Origin: Shimia sp. CNT1-13L.2
GTDB taxonomy: Bacteria > Pseudomonadota > Alphaproteobacteria > Rhodobacterales > Rhodobacteraceae
Assembly: GCF_024331145.1 (NCBI RefSeq)
Contig: NZ_JANDJO010000002.1
Span: 558,001 to 622,000, forward strand
Length of the DNA: 64,000 nt
Reading direction: 5' to 3'
Under the pieces are notes generated by a model. The model ran no database searches and was not told the DNA's origin. It saw only the letters and a program-made list of their open reading frames with translations. Each line of letters starts with the position of its first letter. The first letter of the stretch is position 1. The position numbers and the translations under genes are program-made. Shown here one piece after another: positions 34,274 to 42,964 of the stretch.

Positions 34274-34642
34274 TCAATCTGTGCCTAGGTTCTTAATACA
34301 AACTCCGTGATAGGTATCGGCAGAAAACGTAGTCGGACCTGCCTCTCTTGAATGGTAGGAAAACTTTGACTGATTTGGAGGGTTCTTTTCGTCTTCAGGG
34401 AAAACTGACAGCAATCCAGATGATCGATCCTCACCGATGAAAAGTATGTCTGCTTTCCCATATGAGTCAGTGTGTACATAGGCCGCTTGGTCGGTATCGA
34501 AAACCATTCTTCTTCCCGCAAGATTGCAGCCGCCGCCAGTGTCCCTGCATACTTGTGGGAAATAGCAATCATAGGTGTCCGCATATGCTGGCACCGACAC
34601 ACATATTCCCAAACAAACCAGCAAAAACCGTAACCCCATCAA
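34274..34642 (-). CDS. Small secreted protein, unknown
   Basis: A 122-residue protein with signal peptide MMGLRFLLVCLGICVSVPAYA and mature start DTYDCYFPQVC. Cysteines at the mature N-terminus (CYFPQVCRDTGGGC) and near the C-terminus (GVCIKN) suggest disulfides. GC is clearly lower than neighbours. The reading frame stays open for 35 more codons after the TGA at 34274-34276 (to 34166). No family recognised; likely acquired accessory gene. Confidence 0.65.
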   Translation of the reverse strand: MMGLRFLLVCLGICVSVPAYADTYDCYFPQVCRDTGGGCNLAGRRMVFDTDQAAYVHTDSYGKADILFIGEDRSSGLLSVFPEDEKNPPNQSKFSYHSREAGPTTFSADTYHGVCIKNLGTD

Positions 34643-34733
34643 AGAACTTTCTGTTTGTTGCGATCCATGTCACGTCGTGGGGCAGGTAGCGTTGAGGCCG
34701 CTCTTGATGGTTCGGTTTTTTTGCCCCCAAACA

Positions 34734-35027
34734 TCAGTCTTCGTAGCCTTCGATGATGATCAGCTCTCCGGTGGAGACAGGATCGCGGTGCGCCTTGGCG
34801 GCCTGGTAGGCTTCGGAGTGGTAACAGTCCAGCGCGGCCTGATAGGAGGGGAATTCGATCACGACGTTGCGCGAGCGGGGTTCGCCTTCGACCGCTTCGA
34901 AGGTGCCGCCGCGTACCAGGAAACGGGCTTCATAGGCGGCAAAGGCCGGGCCGTTGGCGGCGATGTAGTTCTTGTAGGTGTCAAGGTCTTGGACGTCGAT
35001 GCGCCCGATCCAGTAGCCTTTGGCCAT
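34734..35027 (-). CDS. DUF1330 family protein
   Basis: A 97-residue dimeric alpha/beta-barrel (ferredoxin-like) protein. MAKGYWIGRIDVQDLDTYKNYIAAN is the typical start, with RNVVIEFPSYQAALDCYHSEAYQAAKAHR near 55-83 as the DUF1330 signature. The ATG at 35025-35027 is chosen over upstream in-frame starts. Function of the family is unknown. It is 31 nt downstream of the secreted protein at 35059. Confidence 0.88.
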   Translation of the reverse strand: MAKGYWIGRIDVQDLDTYKNYIAANGPAFAAYEARFLVRGGTFEAVEGEPRSRNVVIEFPSYQAALDCYHSEAYQAAKAHRDPVSTGELIIIEGYED

Positions 35028-35058
35028 GTGTTGGTGTCCCCGTTGGTGTTGGTCTTGT

Positions 35059-35754
35059 TCAGAAAAGCATGCGTTCAATCTGGAAGAGGATGTCGTCCAA
35101 AGCAATCCCCCCCGGATCGGAATTGGTGATGAGAATGCCGCCGATGCGGGCGCGGGTGTCGGAGGTGCGGAAGCCGTAGCTGGTGATCGAGGGGCCGGGG
35201 TGCAGGGTGTGCTGGTCGAGGACGTGGCCCATGCGGGTCATGAAGGTCAAGGTCAGGGTGCCACGGGGCGCGGTGCCGAGCGGCTTGGCGTAGTCGGTGT
35301 GGACGCGGAAGCCGAGGGCGAACTGGTCGTGGTCGAACAGGATGGCAACGGCGCCTTCGCCCCGCCCCGAGATCGTGTCAAAGCCGTGCGGGCCGAGGGG
35401 CAGGAGGGCGTTGGAGGCAAAGCCGCGGTGGTGCGCGACCGAGAGGTTCTGGCGGCGCGGGCCGGGGCGGATGGCAAGTGGGCGGTGGGCGGCGGTCTGG
35501 CCAAGGATGTCATGCGGGGTGCCGGTGGCGGCGGGGCGCTGGGTGATCGACTGGCCGGCAAAGTGTTCGCCCAGCCAGATGCCGGTAAAGCGCAGCGGGT
35601 GATCGAGGTTGAAGCCCGGTTCGGGGCGGGAGGGCAGGGTCTCGAAGGTCAATGTGGTCGAGAGTTCGCGGGCGAGCGTGTCGTAGGGCACGGGGGTGAC
35701 CTCGGCCGTCAGGGGGGAGGTCAGGCAGGTGAGGAGGATGGCAAGCCAGCGCAT
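35059..35754 (-). CDS. Secreted beta-sandwich-like protein, paralogue A
   Basis: A 231-residue protein with signal peptide MRWLAILLTCLTSPLTA. The mature part contains LTFETLPSRP, GIWLGEHFAGQ, GEGAVAILFDHDQFALGFRVH and ARIGGILITNSDPGGIALDDILF. These blocks recur in the next gene upstream (35875), so the two are diverged tandem paralogues. The pattern (F/Y acidic start, IALDxIxF end) resembles PEP-CTERM-type carbohydrate-binding or LamG-like sandwich domains, without a sorting tail. Function not assigned. Confidence 0.72.
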   Translation of the reverse strand: MRWLAILLTCLTSPLTAEVTPVPYDTLARELSTTLTFETLPSRPEPGFNLDHPLRFTGIWLGEHFAGQSITQRPAATGTPHDILGQTAAHRPLAIRPGPRRQNLSVAHHRGFASNALLPLGPHGFDTISGRGEGAVAILFDHDQFALGFRVHTDYAKPLGTAPRGTLTLTFMTRMGHVLDQHTLHPGPSITSYGFRTSDTRARIGGILITNSDPGGIALDDILFQIERMLF

Positions 35755-35821
35755 GAGGGGAGCCTAGGGGGCGGATGTGCGGACTGCAATGGGGGGACTT
35801 GGGTGTCCGGATATGGATCGA

Positions 35822-35863
35822 AGCGCCCGGCGGCTCTGCCGGTCTGCGCCTGCCCTGGCAGGC
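35822..35863 (-). repeat. REP-like double hairpin element, inverted
   Basis: On the minus strand: hairpin GCCTGCC/GGCAGGC (35848-35863) followed by GGCAGGCGCAGACCGGCAG and CCGCCGGGCG, matching the 33616 copy read in reverse. Lies between the two tandem secreted paralogues. Confidence 0.7.
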
Positions 35864-35874
35864 ACAGCCCTCTG

Positions 35875-36558
35875 TTAAGGGTCTTGGGTTTGGGATGGGG
35901 CGAGCAGGCTCAATGCTGCCAGCCTGTCAAAGCGCAGGTTGTCGAGGGCGATGCCTTCGGGGTCGGAATTGGTGATCAGTAGACCGGCGATGTCGGGGCG
36001 GTCGTCCTTGCGGGCAAAACCGTAGGTGGCCTCGGACAGGGGGCCGAGGGTGTGGCTGTCGATGACGCGGCCGTCGCGGGCGAGGAAGGTGAGGGTGGCA
36101 AATCCCTGTTCGCCGCCGCGGATGTCGAGCGCGATGGCGCTTTGGTCCCAGTCGAAGATCACCGCGATGGCGCCTTCACCCACGGCTTCGGTGCGGGGAT
36201 AGCCGGCGGGACCGTGGCCTTGCAGGACCGAGGTGCGCATCAGGCGCAGGATGCCCAGTGACTGGTTCGGCGCGCCGGGCAGGAGGGTGAGGGGCGCAAG
36301 GGCGGTGCCGTTCACCCGGTCGAAGGTGCCGTCGCGGCCAAGGTCCTGACCGGCAAAGCGTTCCCCGAACCGCGCGCCGTCCTGTTCGAGGATGCCGTTG
36401 ATCAGGCGGCCCACCCCGAAGGAGGAAGGCAGATCGTCAAAGGTGATGCGACGGGACAGATCGAGCGTGTCGGGATCGGTTGGGCAGACTGGGGTCTCGC
36501 AGGCCCATGCGGGCAGGGCCAGAAGGGAAACCAGTGCGAGGGAAAGCAGGCTGCGCAT
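35875..36558 (-). CDS. Secreted beta-sandwich-like protein, paralogue B
   Basis: A 227-residue protein with signal MRSLLSLALVSLLALPAWA and mature start CETPVCPTDPD. Shares with paralogue A the blocks ITFDDLPSS, GERFAGQ, GEGAIAVIFDWDQSAIALDIRG, IDSHTLGPLSEATYGF and DIAGLLITNSDPEGIALDNLRF. The frame continues to 37158, but the ATG at 36556-36558 starts a clean signal peptide and the extension overlaps the DMT gene. Two N-terminal Cys are unique to this copy. Function unknown; likely periplasmic or surface. Confidence 0.74.
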   Translation of the reverse strand: MRSLLSLALVSLLALPAWACETPVCPTDPDTLDLSRRITFDDLPSSFGVGRLINGILEQDGARFGERFAGQDLGRDGTFDRVNGTALAPLTLLPGAPNQSLGILRLMRTSVLQGHGPAGYPRTEAVGEGAIAVIFDWDQSAIALDIRGGEQGFATLTFLARDGRVIDSHTLGPLSEATYGFARKDDRPDIAGLLITNSDPEGIALDNLRFDRLAALSLLAPSQTQDP

Positions 36559-36601
36559 GGGGCCAGTGTAGCGCAGCTTGTGATTTTCGCAAAACCGGGC
36601 G

Positions 36602-36625
36602 GAAAACTCTTCTGGAAGAGTTTTC
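36602..36625. repeat. 11-bp perfect palindrome I
   Basis: GAAAACTCTTC and GAAGAGTTTTC form a perfect inverted repeat with a two-base centre. It lies in the 104-nt gap between the DMT exporter stop and paralogue B start, five bases before palindrome II. Confidence 0.78.
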
Positions 36626-36630
36626 GGGGG

Positions 36631-36654
36631 CAAGAATTTTCCAGAAAATTCTTG
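36631..36654. repeat. 11-bp perfect palindrome II
   Basis: CAAGAATTTTC and GAAAATTCTTG form a perfect inverted repeat with a two-base centre. It is AT-rich in an otherwise GC-rich region. With palindrome I it could form tandem hairpins, or cruciforms, downstream of the exporter gene. Confidence 0.78.
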
Positions 36655-36662
36655 GCGCTTGT

Positions 36663-37628
36663 CTAGTCGGTTCCGGGTTTGCGGCGCCGGCGGAAACGAG
36701 GGCGTGGGCGTGCGGTGACGTTGGCGATGTTGCGCACGCGGCGGGCCGAAGACAGGGTGATGGCGGCAAGGATGATACAGCCCGCGATGATCTGTTGCCA
36801 TGTCAGCACCTCGGCAAAGGCAAGCCAGCCGATCACGAACATGGTGGGCAATTCGATGCTGCCCGCTACGGCGGATGTGTTGGCACCGATCACCGGTGAA
36901 AAGCGCATGTAGAGGTAGTTGGGCAGGAAGGCGGTGAACAGGCCGAGCACGCAGAGCGCGATCAGGGCTTCGCCGGATTGCGGCAGCACCTGTTCGGCAG
37001 GCAGGCTGAGCAGGACGGGGATCAGCACGATCATCGAGCCGAGCGGCACGGTTGTCATGCGTTCGCGCGGTGTCAGAATGGTGAGGCGGTGCGAGATCAC
37101 GTTGATCACGAAGCCGAAGCTGACCGGGGCCAGCAGTGCCAGGGCGATAGCCGACCACGTGGCGCCTTCGCCGTTGATCTGGCCCGCGCCGAGGATGGCG
37201 GCACCAAGGATCAGGAGCGAGGCCACGCAGGCCCGCAGCGTGAGGGCCTCGCCAAAGAGCAGACGGCTGAACATGAGGGTGAACAGCGGGTAGGTCATGT
37301 AGAGGATACCGGCGGTGGAGACTGGCATCACGTCGAGCGATCTCACGTAGAAAATCCAGCCGAGACCGGTGCCCATGCCCGCGAAAATGCCCCAGAGCGA
37401 GGCGCGGTGGTGGCTGGCGTCGAGGCGGATGTGGCGAAACAGCAGGATCGGGGTGAAGGCGTAGCGAAAGAAGGCGATGGCGGGGGCGGCCATGCCGGCT
37501 TCGGACAGCAGACGGGCGAAATAAGGCACGGTGCCAAAGGCGGCCGACGCCCCGATGACAAGGATCAGGGCAACGGTCGGGGAGTGCAGCAGGCTTGCAG
37601 ACCCGGAACTCTGTTGCGCGTTTTCCAT
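36663..37628 (-). CDS. EamA/DMT family exporter
   Basis: A 321-residue protein with ten predicted membrane helices in two EamA repeats (about 15-150 and 165-300); AFFRYAFTPILLF near 52-64 is the usual end of helix 2. Members export amino acids, nucleosides or related metabolites, or import some. Substrate unknown. A terminator belonging to pyrG ends 2 nt upstream of its start codon region. Confidence 0.86.
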   Translation of the reverse strand: MENAQQSSGSASLLHSPTVALILVIGASAAFGTVPYFARLLSEAGMAAPAIAFFRYAFTPILLFRHIRLDASHHRASLWGIFAGMGTGLGWIFYVRSLDVMPVSTAGILYMTYPLFTLMFSRLLFGEALTLRACVASLLILGAAILGAGQINGEGATWSAIALALLAPVSFGFVINVISHRLTILTPRERMTTVPLGSMIVLIPVLLSLPAEQVLPQSGEALIALCVLGLFTAFLPNYLYMRFSPVIGANTSAVAGSIELPTMFVIGWLAFAEVLTWQQIIAGCIILAAITLSSARRVRNIANVTARPRPRFRRRRKPGTD

Positions 37629-37629
37629 G

Positions 37630-37658
37630 AAAAAAGCCTGCTCCGGGGGGAGCAGGCT
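37630..37658 (-). terminator. Rho-independent terminator of pyrG
   Basis: 10-bp perfect stem AGCCTGCTCC/GGAGCAGGCT with a loop of four bases, followed by six T on the minus strand. Lies between the pyrG stop and the exporter start. Confidence 0.88.
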
Positions 37659-37710
37659 GTCTGTCTGGCGCGCGACATTCGGGATGTCGCGAAACCGGGG
37701 TCTGTTTGCG

Positions 37711-39354
37711 TCACACGAGTCGCGAATTGTCTTTCGCGGCGCGGACGAAATCCTTGAACAGCGGGTGCGGGTCGAAGGGTTTCGACTTCAGTTCCGGGTG
37801 GAACTGGACACCGATGAACCACGGGTGATCCGCCCATTCGACGATCTCGGGCAGGCGGCCATCGGGCGACATGCCGGAGAATTTCAGGCCGCATTCCTCG
37901 AGTTTCTCGCGGTAGGTGATGTCGACCTCGTAGCGGTGGCGGTGGCGTTCCTCGATGGCGACGGAGCCATAGACTTCGTGCACTTTCGAGCCGTCCGCGA
38001 GGGCCGCGTCATAGGCACCGAGGCGCATGGTGCCGCCCTTGTCGTCGGTGGCCTTGCGCTGGACCTTGGCGTTGCCCTGAACCCATTCCTTGAGGTGGTA
38101 GACCACCGGTTCAAAGCGTTTGCCGCCGGCCTCGTGGTCGAATTCCTCGGAGCCCGCGGTTTTGATGCCGGCCACGTTGCGGGCGGCTTCGATCACGGCC
38201 ATCTGCATGCCGAGACAGATGCCAAGGTAGGGAATCTTGCGTTCGCGGGCGAATTGCGCCGCCTTGATCTTGCCCTCGGTGCCGCGTTCGCCAAAGCCGC
38301 CGGGCACGAGGATCGCATCATAGCCTTCGAGGTAGGGGGCGGCGTCGGTCTTGTCGAAGACCTCGGCGTCAACCCAGTTGACGTTGACCTTGACGCGGTT
38401 GTGCATGCCGCCATGCACCAGCGCTTCCTTGATCGATTTGTAGGCGTCTTCGAGCTGGGTGTACTTGCCGACGATGGCGACGTTGACTTCGCCGTCGGTG
38501 TTGTGGATGCGGTCGTTCACGTCTTCCCAGACCGAGAGGTCGGGGCGCGGGGCCGGGGCGATGCCGAAGGCATCCAGAACCGCCTGGTCGAGGCCTTCGC
38601 GGTGGTAGGCCAGCGGGGCTTCGTAGATCGACTTGAGATCGTAGGCGGCGACAACGGCTTCTTTGCGCACGTTACAGAACAGGGCGATCTTGCCGCGTTC
38701 CTTTTCCGGGATCGGCTGTTCGGAGCGGCAGACCAGGATATCGGGGGCGATACCGATGGATTGCAGTTCCTTGACCGAGTGCTGGGTTGGTTTGGTTTTC
38801 AATTCGCCGGAGGCCGCGAGATAGGGCAGCAGGGTCAGGTGCATGAAGATGCACTGGCCGCGCGGCTTGTCGTGGCTGAACTGGCGGATGGCTTCGAAGA
38901 AGGGCAAGCCCTCGATGTCGCCGACGGTGCCGCCAATCTCGCAGAGCATGAAGTCGACTTCGTCATCGCCAATGTTGATGAAGTCTTTGATCTCGTTGGT
39001 GACGTGGGGCACGACCTGGATGGTTTTGCCCAGGTAGTCGCCACGGCGTTCTTTTTCGAGCACGTTCGAGTAGATGCGGCCCGAGGAGACCGAGTCGGTC
39101 ATGCGGGCGGGGACGCCGGTGAACCGTTCGTAGTGGCCGAGGTCGAGGTCGGTCTCGGCGCCGTCGTCGGTGACGAAGACTTCGCCGTGTTCGAAGGGCG
39201 ACATGGTGCCCGGATCGACGTTCAGGTAAGGATCGAGTTTGCGCAGTCGCACGGTGTACCCGCGCGCCTGAAGCAACGCGCCAAGAGCTGCTGACGCGAG
39301 GCCCTTGCCCAGCGATGAAACAACCCCACCCGTGATGAAAATATACCGTGCCAT
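37711..39354 (-). CDS. pyrG: CTP synthase
   Basis: A 547-residue two-domain enzyme aminating UTP to CTP. The N-terminal amidoligase has [17 protein letters not shown] (8-24), containing the ATP P-loop, and the allosteric and metal residues in [27 protein letters not shown]. The C-terminal class I glutaminase has the nucleophile in YLGICLGMQ near 379-387, with HPE near the C-terminus (FHPELKS). The frame runs to 39474, but [10 protein letters not shown] at 39354 is the family start. Next upstream on the strand is secG. Confidence 0.96.
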   Translation of the reverse strand: MARYIFITGGVVSSLGKGLASAALGALLQARGYTVRLRKLDPYLNVDPGTMSPFEHGEVFVTDDGAETDLDLGHYERFTGVPARMTDSVSSGRIYSNVLEKERRGDYLGKTIQVVPHVTNEIKDFINIGDDEVDFMLCEIGGTVGDIEGLPFFEAIRQFSHDKPRGQCIFMHLTLLPYLAASGELKTKPTQHSVKELQSIGIAPDILVCRSEQPIPEKERGKIALFCNVRKEAVVAAYDLKSIYEAPLAYHREGLDQAVLDAFGIAPAPRPDLSVWEDVNDRIHNTDGEVNVAIVGKYTQLEDAYKSIKEALVHGGMHNRVKVNVNWVDAEVFDKTDAAPYLEGYDAILVPGGFGERGTEGKIKAAQFARERKIPYLGICLGMQMAVIEAARNVAGIKTAGSEEFDHEAGGKRFEPVVYHLKEWVQGNAKVQRKATDDKGGTMRLGAYDAALADGSKVHEVYGSVAIEERHRHRYEVDITYREKLEECGLKFSGMSPDGRLPEIVEWADHPWFIGVQFHPELKSKPFDPHPLFKDFVRAAKDNSRLV

Positions 39355-39540
39355 TGGTCGGCGTCCCCCGTGATTTCCAGTATCTTCCAAGCGCCCGCGC
39401 AGACCGGAATCTGACGCAGCATCACGGGACTTAAGTATAACAAGATTCGCATCAACTTGGCAACAGGACCGCAAGATGCTGTTGCGGCCCCGAAGGAATT
39501 CTCAAGTTGTGGTGTGAAAGGAGGCAGGGCCCCCGAAAGA

Positions 39541-39900
39541 TCAGTCGGCGCGCGGGACCAGCGGTTCGCTGGTGCCATCGGTCGTGGGCGGCAGGAGCGA
39601 GCCTGCGTCCGAATCCGTAGTGGTGTCCGCTGCCGGAACGCTGTCGCCGAGACGGTCCAGAACCGAGCCGCCGGCAGATTTCTGTGCGGCGATGATGGTC
39701 AGTGCAATCGAAGTACAGATGAACGCCGCGGCGAGAATCCATGTCACCTTGCTGAGCGCGGTGGCCGCAGACCGGCCAGACACAGCACCTCCGCCGCCGC
39801 CACCCATGCCAAGACCGCCCCCTTCCGAGCGTTGCAGCAGCACGACACCGATCAGTGCCAGCGCGAGGAGGAGGTGGATGATGAGGACAACGTTTTCCAT
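39541..39900 (-). CDS. secG: Preprotein translocase subunit SecG
   Basis: A 119-residue protein with two membrane helices (3-22 VVLIIHLLLALALIGVVLLQ and about 53-70 VTWILAAAFICTSIALTI) separated by the conserved RSEGGGLGMGGG loop. The C-terminal tail is Ser/Thr/Asp-rich. SecG assists SecYE in Sec export. It lies upstream of pyrG on the same strand across a gap of 186 nt. The region 39901-40139 before it has no gene and should contain its promoter. Confidence 0.92.
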   Translation of the reverse strand: MENVVLIIHLLLALALIGVVLLQRSEGGGLGMGGGGGGAVSGRSAATALSKVTWILAAAFICTSIALTIIAAQKSAGGSVLDRLGDSVPAADTTTDSDAGSLLPPTTDGTSEPLVPRAD

Positions 39901-40139
39901 GAGGACCTGTCAAAGCGTTCGGTTGGTTCAGCGCGCTATGTATGCAAGTTTGCCGCGCGGGGCAAGCGGCTTTCGGGGGGAATGTGGGCCACGCTGTCGC
40001 GGGAAATCACGCGGATTGCGGATCGCAGAGAAATCGCTTTCGAAAATGCGAGGTCTTTGCATGTGTCGAGACAGGCCGCGCACGATAAGTGTTTGCCGCG
40101 GCGGGCGCGTAAACATGCAGGGCCGGAGGCTCTGGCGGT

Positions 40140-40712
40140 CTAGCCCGGTGCGTTTGCCAGGGAGCATCTGATGGCGCTTTCGAAGGCCTTGGCGAGATCG
40201 GAGCCTTCGTTGGGAAAGGCCACCAGCTGTTTTCCGCGGTTGTCGTAAACAGAGATCGGTTTGCCCTGCGCGATGAAGGATTGCAGCTTGGAGATCGAGA
40301 TGCGGCTGCCGCTTTGCAGGTCGTGGCTCATGCCAGAGATCATTGCGCCACCGTAGAGGGCGGCGGGGATCTTGATCTGTCGGGATCCGGACCTGAGCGA
40401 CAGGCGACCGCGGGCGAATTTGTAGTTCCAGCCGCTTTTGGCGACGTAGAAGGACCAGGCCCTGTCGTTCTTGGCTTCGAACTCGAGCGATGCGGTCTGG
40501 GCAAACAGAACGGCGCTGCACAGGGTATAGCGGCCTTTCTTGCCGGTCTGCGGGATCAGGTAGGTGGCCGGTTTCTTGACCACGTACCAGTGGCCGAACC
40601 TTTCGACTTTCTTGCTGTTTCGTGTGGCGGGGTCTGCGCTGGTGGCGGTTGCGATCAGGCCAAAGCCGATCAAGACAAGGGCCAGAAAAGGTAGTTTCGC
40701 AAGGGTTTTCAT
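40140..40712 (-). CDS. Secreted protein, IalB-like
   Basis: A 190-residue protein with signal MKTLAKLPFLALVLIGFGLIATATSA. The mature part begins ADPATRNSKKVERFGHWYVVKK and has beta-rich blocks (YTLCSAVLFAQTA, WSFYVAKSGWNYKFARGRLSL) with two Cys (YTLCSA and AIRCSLA). The layout (early F..W.v, central C, terminal Cys pairing) is like the invasion-associated locus B family common in alphaproteobacteria, although the match is weak. Probably periplasmic. Separated from secG by 239 nt. Confidence 0.62.
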   Translation of the reverse strand: MKTLAKLPFLALVLIGFGLIATATSADPATRNSKKVERFGHWYVVKKPATYLIPQTGKKGRYTLCSAVLFAQTASLEFEAKNDRAWSFYVAKSGWNYKFARGRLSLRSGSRQIKIPAALYGGAMISGMSHDLQSGSRISISKLQSFIAQGKPISVYDNRGKQLVAFPNEGSDLAKAFESAIRCSLANAPG

Positions 40713-40883
40713 CGGACGTCTCCTTTCGGGAAAAGAGGTGTGCTGTGATGGGCAACAAGCCTAGGCGACCTGACATGCGGGGCCATGATCTCGGTCAAAG
40801 TGGTGAAAGGGCGCGGTTTGACGGATTGGGACGGTGCGTTTCACCGCTTGCCATGAGCGGTTTTTCTCTGCCAGTGTCGGGCC

Positions 40884-41507
40884 ATGCCACATGACCATTC
40901 TGACCACGATCACCCGCACGCATTGTTGCCGCCCGAGCCTGCGCTCAGGGTCAAGGCGCTGGAGACCATCCTGACCGAGAAGGGGCTGATCGATCCGGCG
41001 GCGCTGGACGAGATCATCGACACCTACCAGAACAAGATCGGGCCGCAGAATGGCGCGCGGGTGGTGGCGAAGATGTGGAGCGATCCGGCGTTTCGTGCGG
41101 CGATGCTGAGCGATCCGATGCCGCTGTTGGAAGAGATGGGGTTTTACGGGCGTCAGGGCGAGCACATGGTGATCGTCGAGAATACACCGGAGGTGCATAA
41201 CGTGGTCGTCTGTACCCTGTGCAGCTGTTACCCTTGGCCGCTGCTGGGGATACCGCCGGGGTGGTACAAGTCGGATGCCTACCGGTCGCGGGTGGTGCGC
41301 GAGCCGCGGAAGGTTTTGGCAGAGTTCGGGCTGGACCTGCCGGAGGGCAAATCCGTGCGGGTCTGGGATTCGACGGCTGAGATCCGGTATCTGGTGGTGC
41401 CCGAGCGGCCCGAGGGTACGGAGGGGATGAGCGAAGAGGAATTGGTGGCGCTTGTCACGCGGGATTCGATGATCGGCACCGGTCTGGCGCAGGAGCCGGG
41501 CGCATGA
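40884..41507 (+). CDS. nthA: Nitrile hydratase subunit alpha, cobalt type
   Basis: A 207-residue subunit of the enzyme hydrating nitriles to amides. The metal claw VCTLCSC puts ligands at Cys110, Cys113, Ser114 and Cys115; Thr in the second position is the cobalt-type signature (Fe types have Ser). The N-terminus [12 protein letters not shown] is His/Asp-rich and could bind metal. [20 protein letters not shown] near 134-153 is conserved. Stop overlaps nthB start by 4 nt. First gene of nthA-nthB-activator. Confidence 0.95.
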   Translation: MPHDHSDHDHPHALLPPEPALRVKALETILTEKGLIDPAALDEIIDTYQNKIGPQNGARVVAKMWSDPAFRAAMLSDPMPLLEEMGFYGRQGEHMVIVENTPEVHNVVVCTLCSCYPWPLLGIPPGWYKSDAYRSRVVREPRKVLAEFGLDLPEGKSVRVWDSTAEIRYLVVPERPEGTEGMSEEELVALVTRDSMIGTGLAQEPGA

Positions 41508-42172
41508 GCCGGGTGCATGACATGGGCGGTCGGTTCGGTGACGGGGCAGTGACCCCCGGTGATGATGCGACATTCGCCGAGGACTGGCACGCGCGGGCTT
41601 TGGCGGTGACGCTGGCGGCGGGGGCCTTGGGGCAGTGGAACATCGACAGTTCGCGCCACGCGCGGGAATTGCTGGCGCCGAAGGATTACAGCCGGTTTTC
41701 CTATTATGAGAAGTGGATGGCGGCGCTGGCCGATCTGCTTGTGGAGCGTGGCGTTGTGAGCCGTGAAGAGCTTGCCGCGGGGCATGGTACGGGGCGTTCG
41801 GAGCTGGCCGGTCGGGCCTTGCAGGCCGATAAGGTTGCTGGCGTTCTGTCGGGGGGCAGCCCCTATGTCCGCGAGGATGCAGAGGCGGCGCGGTTCAGGG
41901 TGGGCGACAGGGTGACAACCCGCAGGCCCGCCCGCAATGCGCTGGTTGACGGAGGGCACACGCGATTGCCGTCATACGCGGCGGGCGCGACGGGGACGAT
42001 TGTTCTGTGCCACGGGGGGCATGTGTTTCCCGATTCCAACGGGCATTACCTTGGCGAGGCGGCCCAGCCGCTTTACGCGGTGGCCTTTGCCGCGCGTGAC
42101 CTTTGGGGCGAGGGTGCCGAGGGGGACGAGGTGGTGCTGGACCTCTGGCAAAGTTATCTGGAGCCCGCATGA
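41504..42172 (+). CDS. nthB: Nitrile hydratase subunit beta
   Basis: A 222-residue beta subunit. The family N-terminus [16 protein letters not shown] is followed by [32 protein letters not shown] near 24-55 and [11 protein letters not shown]. The C-terminal SH3-like barrel includes [12 protein letters not shown] near 129-140, [11 protein letters not shown] and [15 protein letters not shown]. It caps the alpha subunit metal site. Overlaps nthA and the activator gene by 4 nt each. Confidence 0.95.
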   Translation: MSRVHDMGGRFGDGAVTPGDDATFAEDWHARALAVTLAAGALGQWNIDSSRHARELLAPKDYSRFSYYEKWMAALADLLVERGVVSREELAAGHGTGRSELAGRALQADKVAGVLSGGSPYVREDAEAARFRVGDRVTTRRPARNALVDGGHTRLPSYAAGATGTIVLCHGGHVFPDSNGHYLGEAAQPLYAVAFAARDLWGEGAEGDEVVLDLWQSYLEPA

Positions 42173-42483
42173 ACCAGCCTGATCCCGTTTTCGAGGCCCC
42201 GTGGCATGCGCAGGTCTTTGCGCTGACGGTCCATTTGCATGAGCGCGGGTTGTTCACGTGGCCGGACTGGGCCACGGGTTTTGGCGCGACGCTGGCGCGG
42301 CACGGGCTGGAGCGCGAGCTGAACGGTGGGGATGATTACTTTAACGCCTGGCTGGAGACGCTGGAAACGGTCCTGCGCGAGGCGGGGAAGGCAGATGCGG
42401 TGCAGGTGGAGGCCGTCAGGGCGGCGTGGGAAGAGGCCTATCTTTCAACGCCGCACGGGCAGCCGGTCAGGCTGGCGGATTAA
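42169..42483 (+). CDS. Nitrile hydratase accessory/activator protein
   Basis: A 104-residue small protein starting at the ATG 42169 that overlaps the nthB stop. FEAPWHAQVFALTVHLHERGLFTWPDWA (8-35) matches the N-terminal part of beta subunits and the P14K/NhlE-type metallochaperone that carries cobalt to the alpha subunit. GGDDYFNAWLETLETVL follows. Cobalt delivery is known for homologues; here inferred. Its stop overlaps the convergent DUF6524 gene by 4 nt. Confidence 0.9.
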   Translation: MNQPDPVFEAPWHAQVFALTVHLHERGLFTWPDWATGFGATLARHGLERELNGGDDYFNAWLETLETVLREAGKADAVQVEAVRAAWEEAYLSTPHGQPVRLAD

Positions 42484-42875
42484 TCCTCGACATCATCCAT
42501 GTCGTACTGGCCCGACAGCATCCGGCGCACGATTGACCAGCCAAGGCCAATGCCCAGAACGGCAGAAAGCGCGAAGATGCCGATCCATGTGTTCATGTTG
42601 GGATTGTCGAGCGAAAGCATGTTCCAGTCATAGAGCACCCATACCATCGCGCCGACAACCGACAGCACCAGAAGCATGCCAAAGCCGCCGATCGAGCGCA
42701 GGGTGGCCCGCAGGTAGATGATGTAACCAATCACCAGAAGCAGCCCGAGCAGCACCGAGAGCGGTGTCTCCTCGAGGTAGTTCTCCATAGTCCAGCGAAT
42801 GTAGTTCCACTGGGTAGGGTTGTAGGTGAGGGCCAGCAAGATGAATGCAAAGACCCAGCGCAACAACAAGCCCAT
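42480..42875 (-). CDS. DUF6524-like four-helix membrane protein
   Basis: A 131-residue protein with four membrane helices, about 5-18, 38-54, 63-82 and 94-113; NPTQWNYIRW near 19-28 is conserved in the DUF6524 family of Rhodobacterales as I know it. It ends in an acidic tail YDMDDVED. Function unknown. Convergent with the nitrile hydratase activator, sharing 4 nt. Confidence 0.75.
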   Translation of the reverse strand: MGLLLRWVFAFILLALTYNPTQWNYIRWTMENYLEETPLSVLLGLLLVIGYIIYLRATLRSIGGFGMLLVLSVVGAMVWVLYDWNMLSLDNPNMNTWIGIFALSAVLGIGLGWSIVRRMLSGQYDMDDVED

Positions 42876-42964
42876 GCGCCTTCCGCTCCTTTTTTACCCA
42901 TGGTTTGCGCAAAAAAGCCGGGTCTGTCCAGATGTTGGCGAGAATTTCCCTAGGTTTCTGCGCG

